DNA of 64,000 bases from a methane-oxidizing endosymbiont of Gigantopelta aegis (GTDB lineage: Bacteria; Pseudomonadota; Gammaproteobacteria; Methylococcales; Methylomonadaceae). Both the position numbers and the translations under genes were made by a program. This document shows, piece after piece, positions 45,266 to 53,400 of this stretch. Numbering within the stretch: position 1 is the first letter of the stretch; every line of letters starts with the position of its first letter. The DNA lies in the NCBI RefSeq assembly GCF_016097405.1, contig NZ_JAEHGD010000001.1:124001-188000 (forward strand), in the 5' to 3' direction. The notes under the pieces were generated by a model. The model was not told where the DNA came from. It saw only the letters and a program-made list of their open reading frames with translations, and searched no databases.

Positions 45266-46433
45266 TTTAGATAAGGTATTGGTTTTATCATTTTGATTAT
45301 AAATGACAGTTACCCCAACGGCCTCAATTATCCACCATTTTTCAACGATTGCTGATCCAAGAGTAGATCGGCGAAAGAAGCATCAACTCACTGATATATT
45401 TTTCATCACCTTGTGTGCGACTATTTGTGGAGCCGATAACTGGGTGGCCATTGAAAAATTTGGAAAGGCTAAAGAAAGCTGGTTCACTGAACAGCTTGGT
45501 TTAGAAAATGGAATCCCTTCACATGATACGTTGGGTGCTGTTTTTGCCGCCATAGATACGGAACAATTTAGTCAATGCTTCTCAAACTGGGTGGCCGATC
45601 TAGCGGACTTGGTTGAAGAAGATATTATTGCAATGGATGGCAAATGCTTAAGGCGCAGTATTGATAAAGCCTCAAATAAGTCAGCCATCTATATGGTGAG
45701 CGCCTGGTCGCGGAAAAACAGTTTGGTTTTAGGTCAGGCGAAAGTGGATGATAAATCCAATGAAATTACGGCCATACCCAAACTTCTGTCGCGTTTGGAT
45801 ATTGCAGGCGCTTTGATTACAATTGATGCAATGGGGTGCCAAAAGAAAATAGCCAAACAGATTATCGACCAAGGCGGTGACTATGTTTTGAGTTTAAAAG
45901 GAAATCATGGCACCTTACATGAGGATGTAAAGGCCTATTTTACATCCGCTTTATCGCCAGAAATTGCCACAAAAACCGTCAATGGTGAGCATGGGCGAAT
46001 TGAAACGCGTTCTGTTCGTGTCACGGATGAGATTGAATGGTTAAAAAAGGAGCATTCCTGGTCAGGATTAAAAAGTATTATTGCCGTCACAGCCACAAGA
46101 GAAGTGGATGAAAAAAATAACCGAGGAAACACGCTATTTTATAAGCAGTTTAAGCGCAAACGATCCAAACAAGTTAGAGCATGCTGTTCGCGCTCATTGG
46201 GCGATTGAAAATAACTTGCATTGGGTTCTTGATCTTGCTTTTGATGAGGATAGCAACCGAACCCGCAAAGGATATAGTGCTTCAAACTTAGCTGTCATTC
46301 GACACATGGCCTTAAATTTAATAAAAGCCGAGGAAACGGCCAAAGTCGGTGTAAAAACCAAGCGAATGATGGCAGGGTGGGATAATGATTATTTACTCAA
46401 GATTCTTGGTGTAATTTAAACCCGATTGCCCTG
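45229..46433 (+). mobile_element. ISAs1-family insertion sequence, 1205 bp
   Basis: The ends are 19-bp perfect terminal inverted repeats, CAGGGCAATCGGGTTTAAA at the left (45229-45247) and its reverse complement at the right (46415-46433). A single transposase gene fills the interior. The transposase fold (N-terminal DDE_Tnp-associated H-repeat region, then DDE) and the CAGGG-type ends indicate ISAs1. A 10-bp duplication flanks it, so the insertion looks direct and recent enough to keep perfect repeats. Confidence 0.92.
45303..46419 (+). pseudogene. ISAs1 transposase with a one-base frameshift
   Basis: The first frame runs from the ATG, with ADNWVAIEKFG, the MDGKCLRRS aspartate and IDAMGCQKKIAKQI, until a run of seven A residues (46111-46117). 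Homology continues in the +1 frame from KITEETRYFISSL through HAVRAHWAIENNLHW with the catalytic glutamate, to the end. Removing one A joins the two halves into a normal length of about 371 aa. A -1 programmed shift would not reach that frame, so an extra A (mutation or sequencing error) is more likely. Confidence 0.85.
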
Positions 46434-46582
46434 CAGGGCCGCGTCTGTTAACCGTCGCTGTACCTAAGCAACGTACCCTAAACGAGCTGTTTCAGAGCTT
46501 GTCGGCGGCGGGTATTGAAGTGTCCAGTCTGAAAAATAAATCTAACCGCCTTGAGCAATTATTTATGGATATTGTGCGATGA
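46434..46582 (+). pseudogene. Severed 3' end of the ABC ATPase gene
   Basis: Beginning with the second copy of the target duplication, this piece encodes the original last 45 or so residues (LLTVAVPKQRTLNELFQSLS ... LEQLFMDIVR) and a stop that overlaps the permease ATG (ATGA). It has no start of its own. It shows how the intact operon was arranged. Confidence 0.88.
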
Positions 46583-47343
46583 AGACTTCTGTTGCTTTAA
46601 CTACCATATTAGTCAAGGAAATTCGCCGCTTCACCCGTATTTGGCCGCAAACCCTATTACCCCCTGCGATTACCACGTCTTTATATTTTCTTATTTTCGG
46701 AAAACTGATCGGCGATAGAGTAGGGCTGATCAATGGCATCAGTTATATGGATTATATTGTACCTGGCATTATTCTGATGGCGGTGATTAGTCATTCTTAT
46801 GCCAATGTCGTGTCGTCGTTTTACTCGACCAAGTTTCAACGGCATATTGAAGAATTGCTGGTATCGCCGGTGCCCAACTGGGTTATTCTTGTCGGTTATA
46901 CCGGTGGCGGGGTGGCTCGGGGTATGCTGGTCGGCTCAATTGTAGCGGGTATTTCAACCGTATTTTCTGATTTTCATGTGCAAAACTGGCCGGTCGCAAT
47001 CTGTATTTTTGTATTGACAGCGGTGCTGTTTGCACTAGCCGGTTTTATCAATGCCGTGTTTGCTGATAGTTTTGATGATATTTCGATTATTCCAAATTTT
47101 GTACTGACACCCTTGAGTTATCTCGGTGGTGTGTTTTATTCGGTCTCCATGTTGCCGGCGATATGGCAACAGGTTTCATTGGCCAATCCGATTTTATATA
47201 TGATCAATGCCTTTCGGTATGGCCTGATCGGTGTCAGCGATGTCGGGATCGAGAAATCTTTTTTAATGACGGGGGGCTTTATTTTAAGTCTGCTGCTGTT
47301 CAGTTTATGGCTTTTGCACCGCGGCATCGGCATTAAAAATTAG
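46579..47343 (+). CDS. ABC-2 type permease, YadH-like
   Basis: Six hydrophobic segments occupy the 254 residues, with the ABC-2 signature region at GGVFYSVSMLPAIWQQVSLANPILYMINAFRYG. YadG/YadH-type exporters have a separate ATPase and permease. The start codon overlaps the stop of the severed ATPase gene, so translation was coupled to a gene now interrupted by an insertion element. Transcription would need to read through the element or begin within it. Confidence 0.88.
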   Translation: MKTSVALTTILVKEIRRFTRIWPQTLLPPAITTSLYFLIFGKLIGDRVGLINGISYMDYIVPGIILMAVISHSYANVVSSFYSTKFQRHIEELLVSPVPNWVILVGYTGGGVARGMLVGSIVAGISTVFSDFHVQNWPVAICIFVLTAVLFALAGFINAVFADSFDDISIIPNFVLTPLSYLGGVFYSVSMLPAIWQQVSLANPILYMINAFRYGLIGVSDVGIEKSFLMTGGFILSLLLFSLWLLHRGIGIKN

Positions 47344-47368
47344 CCTAGTAGTGGTGCGCGTAGCTGAA

Positions 47369-48082
47369 TCAGTCGGCTTCAGAATCAGACGGTTGTAGCA
47401 GGGCTTTTAAGCCGTCAATATCAAGCAGAGTCACCGATTTATTTTGAATGGCAATCAAATTCTGTTGTTGAAACTTTTTCAGCAGGCGGCTGACGGTTTC
47501 TAAGGCTAGACCTAGGTGATTGCCGATTTCCTGGCGTGTCATCGATAAACGAAAAGAGGCTGCAGAAAAACCACGTTGCTGTAAGCGCTCAGACAGATTG
47601 AGCAGAAAAAAAGCTAAGCGTTCTTCAGAAGGTCTTTTGTTGAGTACGCGCTGCTGATGATCATCGTTCACCTTATCACCGGTATGCCGAAACAGTTCAC
47701 GCGCCAGCCCCGGAATACGCAAAAACATATCGTCGATACTTTCTGCAGGTAACAGGCAAAAACTACAAGTTTCCAGTGCAATGGCCGAACATTGATGCGT
47801 GTTATCGGATAAACCGTCAAAACCTAATAGTTCACCGGGAAGTAAAACACTCAAGATATGTTCATTGCCGTGAAAATCATTGGAAACCAACTTTGCACTG
47901 CCCGCTTTGATGGCTAAAATGCCTTTTAATTCATCACCTTGACGATAAAGAAACTCACCGCGCTGTAAAATTTTCCGTGCTTTGACGACTTTGCTGATGT
48001 TATCGATTTCATGTGCGTTTAAACCACGCGGAATACAGATGTTGTCGAGGCTGCAATTCCCACATATAACCTTGTTTGTCAT
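47369..48082 (-). CDS. fnr: FNR-type oxygen-sensing regulator
   Basis: FNR binds an oxygen-labile [4Fe-4S] cluster and activates anaerobic genes. The cysteines fit the E. coli pattern: C7, C10 and C16 at the N-terminus and C98 in HQCSAIALE. A cNMP-like domain (about 25-150) is followed by the helix-turn-helix MTRQEIGNHLGLALETVSRLL, where the E...SR recognition residues match FNR. Length is 237 aa. It is convergent with the permease gene. Confidence 0.93.
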   Translation of the reverse strand: MTNKVICGNCSLDNICIPRGLNAHEIDNISKVVKARKILQRGEFLYRQGDELKGILAIKAGSAKLVSNDFHGNEHILSVLLPGELLGFDGLSDNTHQCSAIALETCSFCLLPAESIDDMFLRIPGLARELFRHTGDKVNDDHQQRVLNKRPSEERLAFFLLNLSERLQQRGFSAASFRLSMTRQEIGNHLGLALETVSRLLKKFQQQNLIAIQNKSVTLLDIDGLKALLQPSDSEAD

Positions 48083-48088
48083 AGACTT

Positions 48089-48286
48089 TTAGGTATTTTC
48101 CTGTTCGGGTGATTTAACTCGGGGCCATTTCGTAAACGCAAAAATCCATAACATGATGATATTGATGATAGGAATTAACAAACACAGCGCCCAGCCTTTT
48201 CCGAGTCCGGCTTTTTCAAGAATAAGCATAGCTAACCATAAGACAAAGGCGATGTAGAGAATCAATAAAACAAAGAATAAACTCAT
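48089..48286 (-). CDS. Small membrane protein, 65 aa
   Basis: Two hydrophobic stretches (VLLILYIAFVLWLAMLIL and ALCLLIPIINIIMLWIFAF) are joined by KAGLGKGW, and a charged tail follows. The pattern KAGxxxxWA-PxxN-FAFxxWP is shared with the next small protein, so they are paralogues. Function unknown. It overlaps the upstream gene by 4 bp and lies six bases before fnr. Confidence 0.72.
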   Translation of the reverse strand: MSLFFVLLILYIAFVLWLAMLILEKAGLGKGWALCLLIPIINIIMLWIFAFTKWPRVKSPEQENT

Positions 48287-48489
48287 TGCAGATTCTCCTC
48301 GTCATTGATTTGATTAGGCCAATCACTGAAGGCTAGAAAAATAAAAACCAGCAAGACGCCAAATCCAGGAACAAATACCAGAGCGGCCCAGGCCGGGCTA
48401 AAGCCAGCGCGTTTGAAGATAATGCCGATTGGAATAATAATCAGCAGGGCTGCAACCACCATGTGGGCAATTTCAGGCATCATAAACAT
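48283..48489 (-). CDS. Small membrane protein paralogue, 68 aa
   Basis: This has the same two-helix layout as its downstream neighbour: hydrophobic helix, RAGFSPAWAAL, helix with FVPGFGVLLVFIFLAF, then SDWPNQ and an acidic end. The two genes overlap (ATGA type) and appear to come from a tandem duplication. AGGAGAG precedes the ATG. No function can be assigned; they lie upstream of fnr in the same direction. Confidence 0.72.
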   Translation of the reverse strand: MFMMPEIAHMVVAALLIIIPIGIIFKRAGFSPAWAALVFVPGFGVLLVFIFLAFSDWPNQINDEENLQ

Positions 48490-48537
48490 AATCGCTCTCC
48501 TGTATTATTTTTGTACGGCATGAGATGTAGAATGATG

Positions 48538-48573
48538 ATGGGGGTTCGCTATCGCTCTATGCTTTGCCCCCAT
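48538..48573. repeat. REP-like palindrome, copy 2
   Basis: ATGGGGG (48538-48544) and CCCCCAT (48567-48573) flank TTCGCTATCGCTCT (48545-48558), the same core as copies at 30135-30148 (reverse) and 57738-57751. It is in the space between cysJ and the small membrane proteins. Confidence 0.75.
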
Positions 48574-48611
48574 GCAGTCGTACTTATCCTACCAAAATCA
48601 ATAGCTATCGT

Positions 48612-50351
48612 TTAATAAACGTCCCGGACATAGCGTTTTTCTTTTTTCAGTTTGTTGACGTATTCAGCCGCCTCGATAACAGACATCTTGCCATGTTCAG
48701 CGATGATTTCAAACAAGGCTTTATCGACATCTTTCGCCATTCGGTAGGCATCGCCGCAAACGAAGAAGTAGCCGCCTTGTTCCAGCCAGGCAAACAGTTC
48801 GGCACCGTGTTCGCGCATTCGATCCTGAACGTAGATTTTTTCTTCCTGATCGCGAGAGAAGGCTAAGTCCAGGCGTGTCAAGATACCTTTGTCCTGCATC
48901 GCTTCCAATTCATCTTTATAAATGAAGTCTGTCGCTGCATTACGATCACCAAAAAACAGCCAGTTCTTGCCTTTAGCTTTACGGAATTCGCGTTCTTGCA
49001 GGAAGGCGCGGAACGGTGCAACACCCGTACCCGGGCCTACCATGATCATCGGCAGGCTGTCGTCATCAGGTACGCGGAATACCTTGTTGGGAGTAAAGAA
49101 AACAGGAATCGGGTGCTCGCTATCTGCAAGATCGGCCAGATAGGTTGAGCAGACGCCCTTGTGTTCACGGCCGTTGGTTTCATAGCGGACACTGGCCACC
49201 GTTAAATGCACGGTGTCAGGATACATTTTGCCACTGGAGGAAATCGAATAAGCTCGGTGTTGTAGCGGTTTGAGCAAGGCCAAAAATTCAGCCGCAGAAA
49301 ATTCGATGTCTGGAAATTGTTGCAGAATATCCAGTGTGTCTTTGCCCCATAAATAATCAGACAATGCGTCTTTATCATCCGACTCCAACAGGCTGTTCAA
49401 TTCCTGATCACCGGAGCGCAAGGCAATTTCTGTCAGCAATTCCTTATTGGGGATTCGAATTTCAAACCGCGTACGTAGCGCTTCCGACAATGGCATTAAT
49501 TCGCCATTGACCGGTTCATCCTCATCGCCAGTACAACCAATCGCTTTGATAATTCCGGCTACCAGGTCGGGGCAATTGCTCGGAAACACACATAATGCAT
49601 CGCCAGCTTCATAGCTCAAGCCAGAGCCGGCAATGGAAATTTCATAATGGCGTGTTTCTTTAGAAGAGTTTTCAGCCGTGAGCAAGCGATTGACCAATAA
49701 TTTCGCTGGGAATGGGTTTTTGCGGTTATAGGCCGGTTTTTTCGGTGCAGCGGTGGTATCCAGAATAGCCGTGGTATTAGCGCCATCGGCCATCATTGGA
49801 ATCACTTCGCTAATCCAATTTTCAGCAGGCTCCTCAAATTCCACATCGCAGTCGATGCGATCAAACAGTCGGGTGGCACCTAAATCTTCCAGGCGGTGAT
49901 CCCAGTCGATACCGGCCTGACAAAATTTATCATAGCTGGTATCGCCCAAGGCCAAAACCGAGTATTTCATCTGCTCCATGCGCGGCGCATCATTTGCGGA
50001 AACGGCATCCCACAAGATTTGGGCATTATCCGGCATTTCCCCTTCACCATAGGTACTGGTGATGATCAAGACATATTCCATGCTGGCCAGTTGTTCCAGC
50101 GTTATCTCATCCATGCTTTTGACAGCTGGGACAAGACCGTGAGTTTTGGCAACGCTGGCGGCATCGTTAGCGACTGATTCCGAATTACCGGTTTGAGTGC
50201 CATATAAAATATTGATGACGCGGGCATTCGCGGTATCAAGACTGTTGGCGCTTTGCAGCATGTGACTATGCATACCTGCAAAAAAACCACTGAGCCAGGC
50301 ACGCTGAGTATCACTGTAAGGCGCGTTTTTGGGAATATAAGGTGCTTTCAT
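48612..50351 (-). CDS. cysJ: Sulfite reductase flavoprotein subunit (CysJ)
   Basis: CysJ passes electrons from NADPH through FAD and FMN to the CysI hemoprotein that reduces sulfite to sulfide. An N-terminal flavodoxin domain (about 45-190, ILYGTQTGNSESVA and TSTYGEGEMPDNA), an FAD-binding region (HRAYSISSS) and the NADPH-binding region (GPGTGVAPFRAFLQ ... FFGDRNAATDFIYKDEL) are in order. Length is 579 aa, close to E. coli CysJ. cysI is not adjacent, which is unusual. Transcribed leftward after gltB. Confidence 0.92.
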   Translation of the reverse strand: MKAPYIPKNAPYSDTQRAWLSGFFAGMHSHMLQSANSLDTANARVINILYGTQTGNSESVANDAASVAKTHGLVPAVKSMDEITLEQLASMEYVLIITSTYGEGEMPDNAQILWDAVSANDAPRMEQMKYSVLALGDTSYDKFCQAGIDWDHRLEDLGATRLFDRIDCDVEFEEPAENWISEVIPMMADGANTTAILDTTAAPKKPAYNRKNPFPAKLLVNRLLTAENSSKETRHYEISIAGSGLSYEAGDALCVFPSNCPDLVAGIIKAIGCTGDEDEPVNGELMPLSEALRTRFEIRIPNKELLTEIALRSGDQELNSLLESDDKDALSDYLWGKDTLDILQQFPDIEFSAAEFLALLKPLQHRAYSISSSGKMYPDTVHLTVASVRYETNGREHKGVCSTYLADLADSEHPIPVFFTPNKVFRVPDDDSLPMIMVGPGTGVAPFRAFLQEREFRKAKGKNWLFFGDRNAATDFIYKDELEAMQDKGILTRLDLAFSRDQEEKIYVQDRMREHGAELFAWLEQGGYFFVCGDAYRMAKDVDKALFEIIAEHGKMSVIEAAEYVNKLKKEKRYVRDVY

Positions 50352-50456
50352 ATTATTAAACCATGTGCCGAGTCATGTTTCGACGCTGTTTCTATTATTT
50401 ATGTTTAGGTCCTCAAGTTTTAACGAATAAAACCTGAGGAGTTAAAATCAAAGCGA

Positions 50457-53400
50457 TCAGGCGACCTGATCCATCATTTCCTGGACAACCTCAACACTGT
50501 TCAGGCTGGCTAGGTGCTCTTCAACTGATGGAATTGCCGCGAGTGCTTCCCGGTTTATCCGATCCTGCTCAATAATCCAAGCGGTTGAGCCTAAGGCATT
50601 GATACTTTGGGTATCGCGTAAGGTCAATGCTTTTTTGTAATCGTTTACCCGTTTGACGGCTAGTAATATCGGCAACTGCTCATCATTGAAACTGCTATAG
50701 GCCTCACGGATATTTTTAACCAGCGCATCTTGAACTTTGCGTGGCCGCTCCGTGAGCAATGCATAGACTTTTTCATCTAACTGGCTGTCGTCGATAGCAT
50801 CGATACCTTGTTTTTTCAATTGGTCTTTAACGATTTTCCGCGCCTTGTCGATAACGCTGAAACTGTTGACCAATTTAAACGTTAATTCGGTATCGGTTTC
50901 ACCATAGGCCGGCGTGATACCATCGAGTAACGGCTGGTTTTGTTCCCAAGCCTGTTTGAATTGGGCAATTTGCTGCTGTGCGAAATCAATCGCCAGTTCT
51001 TCGATCATGGCTTTTCGATCCATTGATTGCGCCAGATATTCAGCGGTCTGCGTTTTATACAACCACACAGAAATCGCAAATTTGAAATGCTGACGTTCCT
51101 GTTCCCAATTATCCAGAATCGTCTGCGCTTTGCGGGATCCGGTGTAGTGGATATGCTCTTGCAGCATAGACAAAATAAATTGTTCATGTGAGCGGGCTAG
51201 TTCGCTATCTTCAGACAGGCTGTGAATAATCACCGATGATTTGTCGTAGCGATTTTCAAGCTGGTTTTCTGGATCATACTGGTAGGCATTGCCGCCTGAC
51301 ATACCGGTACAAAAACCCTTGCCGAAGCTGCCAAGGTTGAGTACAGAACCGTTAATCATATATTCACAGGCAAAATCACCTACGCCTTCAACGACGGCCA
51401 TGGCGCCGGAATTACGCACAGCAAAGCGGTCACCGGCCTGGCCATTGATAAAGGCTTTACCACCGGTGGCACCAAACAGGGCAAAGTTACCAATCAGAAC
51501 GTTTTTGCCGTCTTCTTGGTTGCCGCCGCCGGGTGATTTGACCGCAATGATGCCGCCACAGGCCGTTTTACCCACACCATCGTTACAGGTGCCGGTATGC
51601 TCCATCAGCATGCCATCGTTATTGAATGCTGCATAACTTTGGCCGGCAGCCCCTGTCGTGCGAATAATCACCGACTCAGGTGCCAGATAACGGCGGCCAT
51701 TGCTGAAACGATAAATTGCAGGTGCTGTGTCTATATCCTGCTCGGAAAGTTGATAATTCAGAACACGTTCAATATCGATCGCAGTTTGTCCGCCTACTGA
51801 TTTATTACGATTGTTGAGTTTGAATTCATCACCCTCAATGACTACCTGTTTTTGTTTGTCATCAAACAAAGCTTTCCGGATGCGTTGCATAAACAAATCA
51901 TCCTTGCTGTAGTCCGCTTCCAGGTAGATTGGGTTTTGGATTTTGACTACCGGTACATATCTTAACAATGCGGTAAAATCCAATTGACCGACCATGCCTG
52001 GATGGTCGATCAGATGTAACAAATCTGTCTGGCCGCGAATTTCTTCAAAGCTGCGGTAGCCTAGTTCGGCCAGGATTTCGCGGGCTTCGTGTGCCACATT
52101 CATGAAAAATTGTACCAATACCCGCGGATCACCTTTAAATTCTTCATGCGCGGTAGTGAGTCCTGCTGGACAGCGAACATTACAGTTTTTCGCCATTACG
52201 CAGCGCAGCATCATCAGCGCCGTGGTACCAAATTCAAATGAGTCCGCACCTAGAATGGCTGATTTTACAATATCCATACCGCTTTGATGGGCAGCACTGC
52301 AGCGCAGAATCACTTTGTCTCGCAGCCCATTTGCGGCTAAGGCTTGGTGCACTTCAGCAATGCCGATTTCAGGCGAACGGCCGGTGTTTTTCAGACTAGT
52401 GACAGCAGCAGCCCCGGTACCACCTGTGTTCCCGGCGACATTGATGACATCAGCGCCGGCTTTAGCGACACCGACGGCAATCGTACCTATACCTTCAGAA
52501 GATACCAGTTTGACCACGACGCGAACCCGCGCGGCTTTAGCATCGTGAATCAATTGACCTAAGTCTTCAATCGAATAGGTGTCGTGATGCGGCGGTGGGC
52601 TGACCAGTTCAACTTTAGGTGTTCCGCCCCGCAAGGCTGCGATTTCTACCGTAACCTTGGCTGCAGGGAGCTGGCCGCCTTCGCCAGGTTTTGCGCCTTG
52701 GGCAATTTTGATTTCAATTTCTTCGATGTTCAGATCAGCCAGGTAACCTGCCCACACGCCAAAACGTCCAGATGCAAATTGTTTGATTTTGCTCGATTTT
52801 AGGGTGTTGAAACGGCTGGAGTGCTCGCCGCCTTCACCGGAATTACTCATGGCGCCGACGATGTTGGTGCCCATTGCAACCGCTTCATGGGCTTCGGCCA
52901 GTAATGCACCGTGGCTCATTGCGCCGGAAGCCAGTTTTGGCGTGATCTCATGTGCCGGCTGTACCTGGTCTAAATCAATGCTTGCTGGTGCGGGTTTGAT
53001 GCTGGCCAGATAGCGGTGTAACAGGCTGTCGGTTTCAGAGGCGCGAATGTTCAGCGCGGTATCGTCAATCGATAAGGAAAAGTCTTCTCCGGCAAAACGG
53101 GCCTTAAAATGGGCGGCAAGTTGTTGTAGGCGCTCATGGCTATTGTTGTCAGTAAAGGAGACTTTAAAAGCGACATTATTGTCCTGCTGGACGGTCAGTC
53201 CTCGGATCAAGTAATTGTTGTTGCCGCGTAAATTCTGACTGCCCAGAATACGGTCGAAATCAGCCTGAGTTTCGGCCTGGCGGACATCGACTGGAAAGTC
53301 CATGATGTCACGCAAGGCGGCCGGGCGATTTTGGCGTTCGGCATACAGATTTTTCGTAAAACTGCGATAAGCCGGTGTGATGCCAAAATTATCGATTTGC

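Noticed and set aside
45303-46419. Programmed -1 frameshift in the transposase at A7
   Set aside because: The second half lies in the +1 frame, which a -1 shift would not reach; a one-base insertion is simpler.
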